64,000 nucleotides of DNA, from contig JANRJM010000017.1 in the NCBI GenBank assembly GCA_033763975.1, forward strand, positions 1-64,000. Reading direction: 5' to 3'. Numbering within the stretch: position 1 is the stretch's first letter; each line of letters opens with the position of its first letter. A program made the translations under genes and the position numbers. Of this stretch, positions 14,748 through 23,076 are shown in pieces. The stretch comes from Planctomycetota bacterium. GTDB lineage: Bacteria > Planctomycetota > Phycisphaerae > Phycisphaerales > UBA1924. A model generated the notes under the pieces. The model did not search any database. It was not told where the DNA came from and was given only the letters and a program-made list of their open reading frames with translations.

Positions 14748-15964
14748 CCGGCGTTCGGCGGGGCGCTCGCCCGCGCACCGTCGGACGCACGGACCTCGGT
14801 GACGGTGCACGCGCGCCCGAACCGCGCGGCGAAGCGCGAGGCGATGTGCGCCCGCGCGTTGTCGGCCGCGTCGCGGCGGGCGAGCACGACGGCGCTCCCG
14901 CCGAAGCCCGCGCCGGTGAGGCGAGCGCCGTAGACCCCCGGGTGCTCGCGTGCGGCGTCGACCACGGCGTCGAGTTCGTCGCACGAGACGCGGTAGTCGT
15001 CGCGCAGCGACGCGTGCGAGGCGAGCATGATCGCGCCGAGCGCGGGCCAGTCGCGGGCCGCGAGCGCGCGGATGAACCCGTCCACGCGGTCGCGCTCGCT
15101 CAGGACGTGCCGTGCGGCGCGGCGGATGGTGTCGGGCATGGCGAGGATTGCGGCGTCTGTCTGCGGGCCCGATGGGGCGTCGCAGAGCACGCGCACGCCC
15201 AGCGCGCGGGCGGCGGTCTCGCACGCGGCGCGGCGATCGGCGTACGCGCCGTCGGCGAGGGCGTGGCGCACTCCGGTGTTCACGACGAGCAGCGCGCACG
15301 ACGCGGGGTCTGGCGCGGGCACGTACGAGATGGCGGACGCGTCGCCCATCTGCACGCGGTCGCAGGCGATGCGCATGGCGTGCCCGGCTCGTCCGAACAC
15401 GGAGGCTGCCTGGTCCATGATGCCGCAGGGCACGCCCGCGTAGCGGTGCTCGGCGCGCTGGCAGAGGAGCGCGAGGCGCACGGGCTCGATGGAGAGGCGG
15501 CGGCACGCGGCGCACGCGGTGGCGACGCTCACTTCGAGAGCGGCGGAACTCGAGAGGCCCGCGCCCAGGGGCACATCGCCCGCGAAGGCGATGTCGCAGG
15601 CGTGGTTCGCATCGGGGCCTTCGGGAGCGATGCCGCGGACCTCGGCGTGGAGTTCGGCGAGCGTGCCCAGGACGTACGGGCGCCAGGCCGGAGCGGCGAG
15701 GGCCAGGCTCTCGGGCGAGAGATCTGCGGGCACGCGGAGCATCTCGCCCGAATCTGCGGCCAGCACGCGCAGGAAGCCGGGTTCGCCCGGCGGCCCGACG
15801 CACGCGGCGCAGCGCGCGTCGATCGCGATCGGGAGGACGGGCCCGCCGCAGTAGTCGATGTGCTCGCCGATGAGGTTTACGCGGCCCGGCGCGGAGCCGA
15901 TGACCTCGGGCGGGCGGGCGAAGGCGCGTTCGAACGCGGCCCGCGCGCGAGCGGGGGCGTTCAC
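14744..15964 (-). CDS. galK: Galactokinase (GHMP family)
   Basis: A 406-residue GHMP kinase. The galactokinase signature GRVNLIGEHIDYCGG is near residue 27, the phosphate loop PLGAGLSSSAALEVS near 135, and GARLTGAGFGGS near 355. It phosphorylates galactose to galactose 1-phosphate in the Leloir pathway. The start is GTG, fixed by a GTGA overlap with the upstream membrane protein gene. No galT or galE is adjacent. Confidence 0.9.
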   Translation of the reverse strand: MNAPARARAAFERAFARPPEVIGSAPGRVNLIGEHIDYCGGPVLPIAIDARCAACVGPPGEPGFLRVLAADSGEMLRVPADLSPESLALAAPAWRPYVLGTLAELHAEVRGIAPEGPDANHACDIAFAGDVPLGAGLSSSAALEVSVATACAACRRLSIEPVRLALLCQRAEHRYAGVPCGIMDQAASVFGRAGHAMRIACDRVQMGDASAISYVPAPDPASCALLVVNTGVRHALADGAYADRRAACETAARALGVRVLCDAPSGPQTDAAILAMPDTIRRAARHVLSERDRVDGFIRALAARDWPALGAIMLASHASLRDDYRVSCDELDAVVDAAREHPGVYGARLTGAGFGGSAVVLARRDAADNARAHIASRFAARFGRACTVTEVRASDGARASAPPNAG

Positions 15965-16755
15965 CGGGCGGCCCCGGCGCCGGCGTCGGCGATCCAGTCG
16001 TACGCGACCAGCGCGGTCCAGGCGGCGATCGCCCCGAGCGCGTGCAGGCCCGCGACGAGCGTGAGTCGCTCGCGCGGGAGACGCAGCAGCGCGTGCAGGG
16101 TGAGGATGTAGGCGCACGCCGCGGCGGGGATGAGCAGCAGCCGGCCCCAGGCGCCGAGCGCCGGAAGCGTCAGCGCGTTGACCAACTGGAACGCCGCGAC
16201 GGAGCCGGCGATGGCGGCGATGGCACGCGACCACGAGCCGACGATGACGCCCTGGAAGTGGGCCGCGAGTCGGATGGCGCCCACCCCGACGCCGAAGCCG
16301 AGCATGGCGAAGTAGACGACGGACACACCGGCCGCGAGACGCGCGGCGTCGGCGGTGGCGGCCCCCACCGCCGCGGCGACGACGAGCACCGCGATGGCGG
16401 CGCCGACGACGATCTCGGGGTCGAGTTTTGAGGGGAGCACGAGCGCGCCGCCGGACGGGTGGTCGTCGTCTTCGTCGTCGTGCGGCACGCCGCCGCTAAC
16501 GCGGGCGCCGACGGGCCCCGCGGCGGGACGGGGCTTCTTCTTCGCGCGGGGTCGGCCGAGGGCGGCGTCGACTTCCGGGTCGCGTTCGAAGTCGGCGTCT
16601 TCGTCGAAGCCCTCGAGGAGGCTGTCCTTTTGCGGTCCGGCGGGGTGCGGATGGGGCTCGAGTTCGTAGACGTCCGAATCGGGGGCGGACGGGTCGGGCG
16701 CGGGGGCGTTCTCGTCGGGCGCGGGCTCTTCGGGTGGCGTGGGATCGCTGGGCAT
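15961..16755 (-). CDS. Membrane protein with acidic Pro-rich cytoplasmic N-terminus
   Basis: A 264-residue protein. The first ~110 residues are highly acidic and Pro-rich (EEPAPDENAPAPDPSAPDSD, then HDDEDDDH). Five or six hydrophobic helices follow from about residue 115 to 255. No enzyme motif or named family is recognised. Its stop overlaps the galK start, so the two are translationally coupled. The gene upstream, 37 bases away, is the degenerate phosphoglycerate-mutase homologue, so the three may form one operon. Confidence 0.65.
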   Translation of the reverse strand: MPSDPTPPEEPAPDENAPAPDPSAPDSDVYELEPHPHPAGPQKDSLLEGFDEDADFERDPEVDAALGRPRAKKKPRPAAGPVGARVSGGVPHDDEDDDHPSGGALVLPSKLDPEIVVGAAIAVLVVAAAVGAATADAARLAAGVSVVYFAMLGFGVGVGAIRLAAHFQGVIVGSWSRAIAAIAGSVAAFQLVNALTLPALGAWGRLLLIPAAACAYILTLHALLRLPRERLTLVAGLHALGAIAAWTALVAYDWIADAGAGAAR

Positions 16756-16792
16756 CGCGTGCTCCCCGTGGGGTCGCCGGTCGGCGAGGCGG

Positions 16793-17995
16793 TCAGCGCC
16801 GGCGGCCGGTCAGTCCCGATTTCAGGACGAACTCGAGCAGCGTGTGCCCGGGGTCGACCTGCAGGTCTCCCTCTGCCGCGTCCGCTTCCGTCAGGCGCCG
16901 GGGCACCACGCCCCGGATCCAGGCGCCGCTGACGACGAAGGGTACGTGCGCGTCGAGCACCCGCCCGGTGGAGGCCTCGACGCGGCGTCCGGGCGTGACG
17001 AGGACGCGCCAGTCATCGCCGGCGCGCTCCGCGAGGGCGTCGAGCGCCGGCGCGAGGAGGTCGGCGTCGAGGCGTTCGAGGGCGTCGACCTTGTCGCGCA
17101 CGTCGCGCGTCGCGCGGGCGGCCGAGGCGTCGTGCACGCAGACAACCTCGTCGTGCCCGGCGGCGTCGCGCGTGCGATCGGCGAGGGCGCCGGGCGCGAC
17201 GGGCTCGCTGGTCCACCCGAGCAGGCTCGCGACGGCGCACGCATCGTCGGACTCGCTCAGGAATACGCGGCGTCGGTCGGGGGTGCGGGGCGCCGGCGCG
17301 GGGCCACCCCCCCACACCCAGGCGAGCGTTGCGCGTCGGAGGCCTTGCTCACGCCGGGCCGCGTTGACCTCGTGGACGCCGAGGACGGCGCGGGCCTCGC
17401 GCATGCACCGGGCGAGAACCTGGGCCGGGGCGCGGCGTCCGGTGGGTCCCAGGTCGGCCCACGCGCGTCCGATCACTGCGGACGGGCCTGGGCAGGTGAC
17501 GCGGTCCCAGGTTTCGCCGGATTGATCGAGCAGCAGGGCGGCGCCCGCGCGGACGTGCGAGACCGTCCAGGCGCCGCAGGGGTCCAAGAGCGAGGCGCGC
17601 AGGCGGCTCATGACGGCCTCGACCAGCGCGCGGGTCTCGGCCTGGCTGATGGCGTGGCACCACTGCGCGATTCCCTGCGTCTGGTCGGACTCGCCCTCGC
17701 CGAGGAGGTCGAGGCAGAGCGGGACGCCGGGGACGGGGCCGAGGCCCCAGGCGTGGGCGCGGATGGCGCCGCCGGGGAGCGGGACGACGCGAGGGTCTTC
17801 GCCGAGCACGCCGGTGAGCCAGGCCCAGTCGTCGCCGCCGACCTCGAGCGGTGCGAAGCGGGCCATGCCGACGCGTCCGGCCTGCGCGAGTGCGTCGAGG
17901 CGCGGCGTGCGGGCGACCTCAAGCGGCGTGCGGTCGTCGAGCGCCTCGGAGGGCTCGTCGGTGGCGCCGTCGATGATGACGAAGAGGTACCGCAC
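16793..17995 (-). CDS. Degenerate homologue of archaeal-type phosphoglycerate mutase (probable pseudoenzyme)
   Basis: A 400-residue protein with the N-terminal pattern of cofactor-independent ApgM: IDGATDEP, TPLEVARTPRLDALAQAG. Where the family has its nucleophilic Ser in a GSDTAHL-like string, this protein has GGDDWAWL (residues 53-59), with Asp in place of Ser. The DExxHDGD metal motif is replaced around residues 288-298 by HDASAARATRD, and the GDHxTP motif by TPGRRV (334-339). The ending PGHTLLEFVL is retained. Several metal ligands and the nucleophile are therefore gone while the fold is kept. It probably lacks mutase activity and may bind a ligand or act as a regulator. Coordinates and frame are secure. 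Confidence 0.75.
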   Translation of the reverse strand: MRYLFVIIDGATDEPSEALDDRTPLEVARTPRLDALAQAGRVGMARFAPLEVGGDDWAWLTGVLGEDPRVVPLPGGAIRAHAWGLGPVPGVPLCLDLLGEGESDQTQGIAQWCHAISQAETRALVEAVMSRLRASLLDPCGAWTVSHVRAGAALLLDQSGETWDRVTCPGPSAVIGRAWADLGPTGRRAPAQVLARCMREARAVLGVHEVNAARREQGLRRATLAWVWGGGPAPAPRTPDRRRVFLSESDDACAVASLLGWTSEPVAPGALADRTRDAAGHDEVVCVHDASAARATRDVRDKVDALERLDADLLAPALDALAERAGDDWRVLVTPGRRVEASTGRVLDAHVPFVVSGAWIRGVVPRRLTEADAAEGDLQVDPGHTLLEFVLKSGLTGRRR

Positions 17996-18035
17996 GCGAG
18001 GGCCAGCGTATCGCGTGCGCGGGGAGGCGGACGGC

Positions 18036-18041
18036 TACGCT
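18036..18041 (+). promoter_or_regulatory. Putative -10 box of agmatinase-family gene
   Basis: TACGCT lies 27 bases before the ATG at 18069. It is followed by a Shine-Dalgarno GGAGG at 18058-18062, so this leader is short but normal. Confidence 0.3.
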
Positions 18042-18068
18042 GGCGTCCTGCACGAGTGGAGGTGACGC

Positions 18069-19145
18069 ATGCCGTTCGATCCTGACGCCGCGGCGCAGCC
18101 CGGGGCGGGCATCTTTGGGTTGCCTGAGAACGCGGCGGACGCGGGGGTGGTGCTGGTGCCGGTGCCGTTCGACGCGACGACGTCGTACCGGCGAGGCACG
18201 GCGGGCGGGCCGCGCGCGGTGTTCGAGGCGTCGATGCAGGTGGATCTCTTCGACCCGCGACTGGGGCGGGTGTACGAGCGCGGGATCGTGATGCAGCCGG
18301 AGGATGCGAAGATCCGGCGAGCGAACGCGGAGGCGCGCCGGGCCGCGGACCCGATCATCGCGCGGGGCGGGGTCGAGCCGGACGCGCCGGTGCCGGCGTC
18401 GGTGCGTCGGTCGCTGGCGAAGGTGAACGCGGCGTGCGAGCGCGTGAACGAGATCGTCGACGCGCGCGTGAGCGAGATTTTGGAGGCGGGGCGCGTTCCG
18501 GGGGTGCTGGGCGGCGAGCATTCGGTGCCGTTCGGGGCGATCCGCGCGGTGGCGCGGCGGTTCCCGGGTGTGGGCATCCTGCACGTGGACGCGCACATGG
18601 ACCTGCGCGAGGCGTTCGAGGGGTTCGCGTGGTCGCACGCGTCGATCATGCACAACGTGCTGACGCGCCTCGCGGGCGTGGCGCACGTGGTGCAGGTGGG
18701 CATCCGCGACTTCGGCGAGCGGGAGCGCGCGTTCGCGCTCGAGCAGGGGTCGCGGGTGCGGGTCTGGTACGACCATGAACTGGCCGAGGCGCTGCTGGAG
18801 GGCGAGCGGTGGAGCGTGCTCGCGGCGAAGATCATCCGGTCGCTGCCGCGCCAGGTGTACGTGTCGTTCGACATCGACGCGCTGGACCCGTCGCTGTGCC
18901 CGCACACGGGCACGCCGGTGCCGGGGGGGCTGTCGTTCCACCAGGCGTCGCTGCTGCTGGAGGCGTTGCGGGCGAGCGGGCGCACGGTGGTGGGCTTTGA
19001 TCTCGTGGAGGTCGCGCCGGGTGCGAAGGGTTCGCCCGAGTGGGACGCGAACGTCGGCGCGCGCGTGCTGTACAAGTTGTGCGGGCTGGCGGGGAGCGTC
19101 GAGCCGACGGGGCGCCGCCGTGCGGGCGGCCGGCCGGCTCGCTAG
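18069..19145 (+). CDS. speB: Agmatinase/arginase-family ureohydrolase
   Basis: A 358-residue ureohydrolase with all metal motifs: GGEHSV (about residue 152), DAHMDLRE (about 175) and SFDIDALDPS (about 268), which together bind two manganese ions. The family hydrolyses guanidino groups; agmatinase (agmatine to putrescine plus urea) is the likeliest role, with arginase or formiminoglutamase as alternatives. The protein is about 50 residues longer than classic SpeB, with an extra segment around residues 75-125. The start follows GGAGG by six bases. It converges on the M50 protease gene with overlapping stops. Confidence 0.82.
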   Translation: MPFDPDAAAQPGAGIFGLPENAADAGVVLVPVPFDATTSYRRGTAGGPRAVFEASMQVDLFDPRLGRVYERGIVMQPEDAKIRRANAEARRAADPIIARGGVEPDAPVPASVRRSLAKVNAACERVNEIVDARVSEILEAGRVPGVLGGEHSVPFGAIRAVARRFPGVGILHVDAHMDLREAFEGFAWSHASIMHNVLTRLAGVAHVVQVGIRDFGERERAFALEQGSRVRVWYDHELAEALLEGERWSVLAAKIIRSLPRQVYVSFDIDALDPSLCPHTGTPVPGGLSFHQASLLLEALRASGRTVVGFDLVEVAPGAKGSPEWDANVGARVLYKLCGLAGSVEPTGRRRAGGRPAR

Positions 19146-19822
19146 ATGGGGGATCGCCAGTCACCGCCGGCGAGCGTGAGCCCTGCGCGCACGGCGAAGG
19201 CCGCGGTCGTGTGCACGGCCTCCCAGACGTACCGCCCGCCGAAGAGGAAGAGCGCGGCGAACGCGGCCATGCCGTACATGGCGGCGTTGGGCCCTTCCCA
19301 GATGCGCCGGTAGGCGGGGACGAGGCTGCGGAGGATGTGCGAGCCGTCGAGCGGGGGGACGGGGAGCAGGTTGAACATGAAGCCCATGAGGTTGATCATG
19401 AGGCCGGTCCAGAGCACGGTGTGGACGTTGGCGTGGAAGGGATCGGGCGTGGAGGTCATGAACGTGAGCCAGGCGACGTCGAGCACGAGGCAGACGGCCG
19501 CGAGCAGCAGGTTCATGGCGGGGCCGGCGAAGGAAACCTTGGCGTCGTCGTAGCGCCCGCGGAAGTTGGCGGGCTGGACGGGCATGAGCCCCCAGGTGAA
19601 TCCGAAGAGCGCGAGCATGATCCACGCCCAGGGGAATGGGATGTGGACGGTGGGGTTCCAGGTCATGTGCCCGGAGCGGATGGGGACGTCATCGCCGCAG
19701 AGGATCGCGACCCAGCCGTGGGCGAGTTCGTGGAGGGTGATGGAGACGATGACCCAACCGAGCCACGCGAGCGCGAAGACGGGGTTGAGGTGCCAGATGT
19801 CGCTGAGCCACCAGCCGGTCAT
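19142..19822 (-). CDS. Site-2-protease family (M50) membrane metalloprotease
   Basis: A 226-residue protein with about five or six membrane helices. The zinc site HELAH is at residues 31-35 and the third ligand is in NLLPVPPLDGSH, so this copy looks catalytically complete. Such short M50 proteases cleave membrane-embedded substrates, often in regulated release of sigma factors. Three ECF sigma modules lie within 10 kb, but no direct link is shown. Its stop codon overlaps the end of the agmatinase-family gene on the other strand. Confidence 0.9.
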   Translation of the reverse strand: MTGWWLSDIWHLNPVFALAWLGWVIVSITLHELAHGWVAILCGDDVPIRSGHMTWNPTVHIPFPWAWIMLALFGFTWGLMPVQPANFRGRYDDAKVSFAGPAMNLLLAAVCLVLDVAWLTFMTSTPDPFHANVHTVLWTGLMINLMGFMFNLLPVPPLDGSHILRSLVPAYRRIWEGPNAAMYGMAAFAALFLFGGRYVWEAVHTTAAFAVRAGLTLAGGDWRSPI

Positions 19823-19902
19823 GGGCGGAGCGTATCTGCACGCGCGCGAAATATCTCAGGCGCGTGGGCGACAGCGCCGCGGGGCCCGCCGGGGGACGGG
19901 GC

Positions 19903-20280
19903 TCAGGCGGTCTTGGCGGGGGTGGCGCGGCTGGCCTGCACGGCGCTCTGGCAGATCGTGTCGAAGAGCTTGGGGTCTTCGATGGCGATCTGGCTGAGCA
20001 TCTTGCGGTTCAGGAGGATGCCGCTGCGCTTGATGCCGTTGAGGAAGAGGCTGTAGCGGGTGCCCCGCATGTGGCAGGCGGCGGTGATGCGCGTGACCCA
20101 GAGGCGCCGGTAGTCGCGCTTGACGCGGCGGCGGTCGCGGAAGCGGTAGACGCCCGCGCGGACGAGCGCGTTGACGGCGTGGTACTTGTTCTTGGACTTG
20201 ACGCCGAAGTACCCGCGTGCCTTGCGGAGGACACGCTTGCGGGCCTGGGCGCGGGCGGCGCCTTTGCGGACACGAGGCAT
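19903..20280 (-). CDS. rplT: 50S ribosomal protein L20
   Basis: A 125-residue protein with the L20 pattern: PRVRKGAARAQARKRVLRKARGYFG at the N-terminus, then RRLWVTRITAACHMRGTRYS and LNRKMLSQIAIEDPKLF. It binds 23S rRNA early in large-subunit assembly. It lies 78 bases downstream of rpmI on the same strand. The usual leading gene infC is absent from this neighbourhood. Confidence 0.97.
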   Translation of the reverse strand: MPRVRKGAARAQARKRVLRKARGYFGVKSKNKYHAVNALVRAGVYRFRDRRRVKRDYRRLWVTRITAACHMRGTRYSLFLNGIKRSGILLNRKMLSQIAIEDPKLFDTICQSAVQASRATPAKTA

Positions 20281-20358
20281 CTCGAGGCTCCTTCAATCAC
20301 GCCGCGTGCGGGGCGGAGGGGCGGCCCTCCGGCTTCAAGCCCGACGGGCAGGGATCGG

Positions 20359-20646
20359 TTACGAACTCTTGGCGGCCTGACGGGCGGCGCGGCGCTGGGC
20401 GGGCGAGGGGCTGCGGCGCATCGCCGACTTGGGCTGCGTTCGCCCGCGCAGTCGGCGGTACAGCAGTTTCTCGAGGCGCTTCGTGTCCGCCGAGGCCATG
20501 TACGGGTCCTTGCGCATCTGGAGGAGGCGCTGTCCGCCCTTGCCCGAGCGCAGGTGCTTGTGACCGGCCATGCGATGACGGACCTTTCCGGTCTTGGTGA
20601 TCCGGATGCGCTTCAGCAGGCCTTTGTGGCTCTTGTTCTTGGACAT
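20359..20646 (-). CDS. rpmI: 50S ribosomal protein L35, extended C-terminus
   Basis: The first ~65 residues match L35 (KNKSHKGLLKRIRITKTGKVRHRMAGHKHL). The protein is 95 residues long, about 30 longer than typical, because of a basic Arg/Ala/Ser-rich C-terminal tail (SPAQRRAARQAAKSS). The start MSKNKSHKG fits the family; an upstream in-frame ATG at 20682 is not needed. It heads the rpmI-rplT pair. Confidence 0.93.
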   Translation of the reverse strand: MSKNKSHKGLLKRIRITKTGKVRHRMAGHKHLRSGKGGQRLLQMRKDPYMASADTKRLEKLLYRRLRGRTQPKSAMRRSPSPAQRRAARQAAKSS

Positions 20647-20772
20647 CCAGCGGGCTCCGCGTGCGATTCGACCGCCCGACACGAAAAGTCGCGCCGGGCA
20701 GGGTCAGGATGCTAGGCGTCAGCCCCGCCGGGTTCTACCACCCGTGGGCGGGCGCGTTCGCCGGGGAGCGGG

Positions 20773-22008
20773 TCACGGCGTGAGGAACGCGTCTTCCTCG
20801 GAGGAGGGGAACTCGCGCCCGCGGATCTCGATGAAGCCCTCGCGGACGCCGCGACGCCCCAGTTCGAGCGCGGTCTGCTCGGCGAGCTGCATCGGGGTGG
20901 TCAGCCAGATGTTGTCGCCGTCGACGACCGGGGAGGTGACCCAGCCGCCCGAGCCGTCGTTGCGCAGGACCCATTGGCCCTTGCCGCCGTGGTTGGCGGA
21001 GTTCTGCCCGGCGACCCAGGCGGACCCGGCCAGGACGCTGCGGACGACGGGCGACGCGTCGGCGAGGATGACGAGGCGGGGGCCCTGCGACCAGCGCGGG
21101 CGGCTCTCGCCGAACATGTTCTGATAACTGTACGAAACCTCGGAGATGCAGGACCAGTCTTCGGCGTTCGTCGGGCAGCGGCCGGCGGGGGCGGCGTCGT
21201 TGTTCGGGCAGGCCATCGCCGTAAGCGTGGTGTACTGGAGTTTGGGCAGACGGAAGAGATTGGCGGAGTTGGACTTTCCGGGCCCGCCGCCGACCTCCCA
21301 CCACGCGCCGCCACCAAGGCCGGCGGCGGCGACGGGCAACTGGTCGCGATAGTCGTTGGAGTACATGCCGAAGGCACCGGCGAGCGTGGCGTAGTTGGTG
21401 CCGCACGCGCCCCGGGCCTGGTGCGAGCGGACGGTGGAGACCATCGGGACGAGGATGGAGGAGGCGATGAGCAGCGTGGCGGCGACGGAGACGAGATCGC
21501 CCAGGCGGAAGCCGCCGAACACGGCGCGCGAGGAGCGGTCCTGGCGGCGGACGCGGATGGGCACGCCCGACAGCGTGCGCTCGACGAGCGAGGGGTTGGA
21601 GATGGCGGGCCCGGCCGAGGCCGTGAGGAGCGAGCCGATGAGGGCGAGTCGCTCGGCGCGTGGGCGGAGCGAAGCGGGGACGCGCTCGGGGCTGAATCGT
21701 TCGGTGACGAAGGCGTCGAGGGCGTCCTGGTCGTCGGTGGAAAGGGCCGGCTCCCGGGCCGGGGCGGCGCGGAGCACGCGAGCCATGGTGACATCCGCGA
21801 GGGTTGCGGGGTCGCGGGCGCGCAGGCCGGGATCGGCGCGATCGAGCAGGGAGAGGAGTGAGACGATGCGATCGGCCCGGTGTCGGCGCTCGTCCGAGAC
21901 GCGGCGCGGGTCCCAGCCTGCGGAGCAGATGTCGTCGAGAGCGTGCTGGTCGGCGGGAGAGAGCCGGTGCTGATTGAAGTCGGTCGGATGGGCGTGGTCG
22001 GTGGTCAT
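20773..22008 (-). CDS. Putative anti-sigma factor with prepilin-like C-terminal domain
   Basis: A 411-residue protein. The first ~185 residues hold two similar helical segments (each with a DALD...-RxxxR pattern) that look like cytoplasmic anti-sigma repeats. A membrane helix follows at about 192-215 (VSVAATLLIASSILVPMVSTV). The outer part contains ANHGGKGQWVLRNDG...VDGDNIW, like the H-x-DG prepilin-like domain common in planctomycetes (DUF1559 type). The ATG overlaps the stop of the upstream ECF sigma gene (ATGA). It is probably a membrane sensor that holds the sigma factor; the ligand is unknown. Confidence 0.65.
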   Translation of the reverse strand: MTTDHAHPTDFNQHRLSPADQHALDDICSAGWDPRRVSDERRHRADRIVSLLSLLDRADPGLRARDPATLADVTMARVLRAAPAREPALSTDDQDALDAFVTERFSPERVPASLRPRAERLALIGSLLTASAGPAISNPSLVERTLSGVPIRVRRQDRSSRAVFGGFRLGDLVSVAATLLIASSILVPMVSTVRSHQARGACGTNYATLAGAFGMYSNDYRDQLPVAAAGLGGGAWWEVGGGPGKSNSANLFRLPKLQYTTLTAMACPNNDAAPAGRCPTNAEDWSCISEVSYSYQNMFGESRPRWSQGPRLVILADASPVVRSVLAGSAWVAGQNSANHGGKGQWVLRNDGSGGWVTSPVVDGDNIWLTTPMQLAEQTALELGRRGVREGFIEIRGREFPSSEEDAFLTP

Positions 22009-22640
22009 GGCGTGTGAGGCGGCGTCCTGGGGTGGTCTTCTGTCGAACCTCGTGCGCGGGCGAGCGCGTCCCACTTTTTCGCGAACGCGGCGACGGCCGC
22101 GTGGAGTCGAGATTTCACGGTGCCGAGCGGGATTCCCAGTTCGTCGTGCATCTGTGCGTAGCTGAGGCGTTGGAAGTAGGCCAGGAGCAGGATTTCTCGG
22201 AGGAGCGGGGGCATCTCGTCGAGGGCTTCCTGGACGAGCCGGCTTGTCTCCTCCGCGTCGAGCCGGGCGTCGGGCCCGGGCAGGTTGATCTCCATCAGGT
22301 CGACGTAGGACGTGCCCGAGTCGTCGGAGCCGTTGTCGACCGGGGCGGAGAGTTCCAGCATCCTCCGCCGTCCCTTCCTACGGAGGTAGTCGCGCGCTTT
22401 GTTCGCCGCGATCGTGAAAAGCCAGGGACGAAAGCGGCGCGTGGGGTCGAATGTGTCGGCGGAGAGGTGAATCTGGAGAAAGGTCTCCTGGAAGACGTCC
22501 TCGGCGCCGGCGGCGTCGCCGGCCAGGCGGATGAGGAACCGCATGAGTTCCGCCTGGTGGCGTTCGATGAGCGTTCGGAGGGCGCCCCGGTCGCCGGTCC
22601 GATACTGCTCGAACAGTACTTCGTCGCTGGCCTGCTCCAC
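22005..22640 (-). CDS. ECF sigma-70 factor (module 2)
   Basis: A 211-residue ECF sigma factor. Region 2 includes AEDVFQETFLQIHLS and RRFRPWLFTIAANKARDYLRR (residues 46-90); region 4 includes LREILLLAYFQRLSYAQMHDELGIPLGTVKSRLHAA (145-180). The HTH motif GIPLGTVKSRL is classical. It is translationally coupled to the downstream anti-sigma/prepilin hybrid. The start is ATG at MEQASDEV. Confidence 0.92.
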   Translation of the reverse strand: MEQASDEVLFEQYRTGDRGALRTLIERHQAELMRFLIRLAGDAAGAEDVFQETFLQIHLSADTFDPTRRFRPWLFTIAANKARDYLRRKGRRRMLELSAPVDNGSDDSGTSYVDLMEINLPGPDARLDAEETSRLVQEALDEMPPLLREILLLAYFQRLSYAQMHDELGIPLGTVKSRLHAAVAAFAKKWDALARARGSTEDHPRTPPHTP

Positions 22641-22685
22641 CCGGCCCCTTTCCGCACGGCGCTGATTGAAGGACGCCCGGCAATA

Positions 22686-22991
22686 CTACAGGATCGTTCC
22701 GAGTGTGCGTTCGAATCGCACCCCCCGCGTGCCGAAGCGCTGGACGCCCTCGGCCCGCAGCGCGGGGGCGACCTCCGCGACATAGCGGTCATAAGCCGCC
22801 CGGTCAGGGAAGACGTACCGCGTGATGACCTGCGGTGGTGCGGCGGGCTCGAGCACGAGGACGACCTCGGCGGCGAGCGCGCCGCCCCGGACGACGGCGG
22901 CGGTGTGCCCGTCCTGAAGCCACCGAACATACTCTTGACGAACGGCATCGTCCGGAAGAAACGCGGCGACCGTGTAGACGACCTGGTGCAC
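22686..22991 (-). CDS. DUF4286 family small protein
   Basis: A 101-residue cytoplasmic protein with a ferredoxin-like layout: VVYTVAAFLPDDAVRQEYVRWLQDGH at the start and ITRYVFPDRAAYDRYVAEVAPALRAEG later. This matches DUF4286, whose function is not established. The start codon is GTG. It lies 45 bases upstream of the ECF module 2 sigma gene on the same strand and may share a transcript with it. Confidence 0.7.
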   Translation of the reverse strand: MHQVVYTVAAFLPDDAVRQEYVRWLQDGHTAAVVRGGALAAEVVLVLEPAAPPQVITRYVFPDRAAYDRYVAEVAPALRAEGVQRFGTRGVRFERTLGTIL

Positions 22992-23060
22992 GGGGGAAAC
23001 CTAGGCTCGGGCGCCGGGAAAAGGCAATGAGCGGGCGGCGGCGGCGTTGTGCGCCGGGCA

Positions 23061-23066
23061 AGGAGT
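23061..23066 (+). promoter_or_regulatory. Shine-Dalgarno site fixing ECF module 3 start
   Basis: AAGGAG lies ten bases before the ATG at 23077 and supports MGHEHP over the start at 23047. Confidence 0.55.
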
Positions 23067-23076
23067 TCGACAGGCG

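Noticed and set aside
12914-16111. 1065-residue plus-strand open frame over the POT and galK genes
   Set aside because: Shadow frame of the POT transporter continuing antisense to galK; no domain pattern and no start signal.
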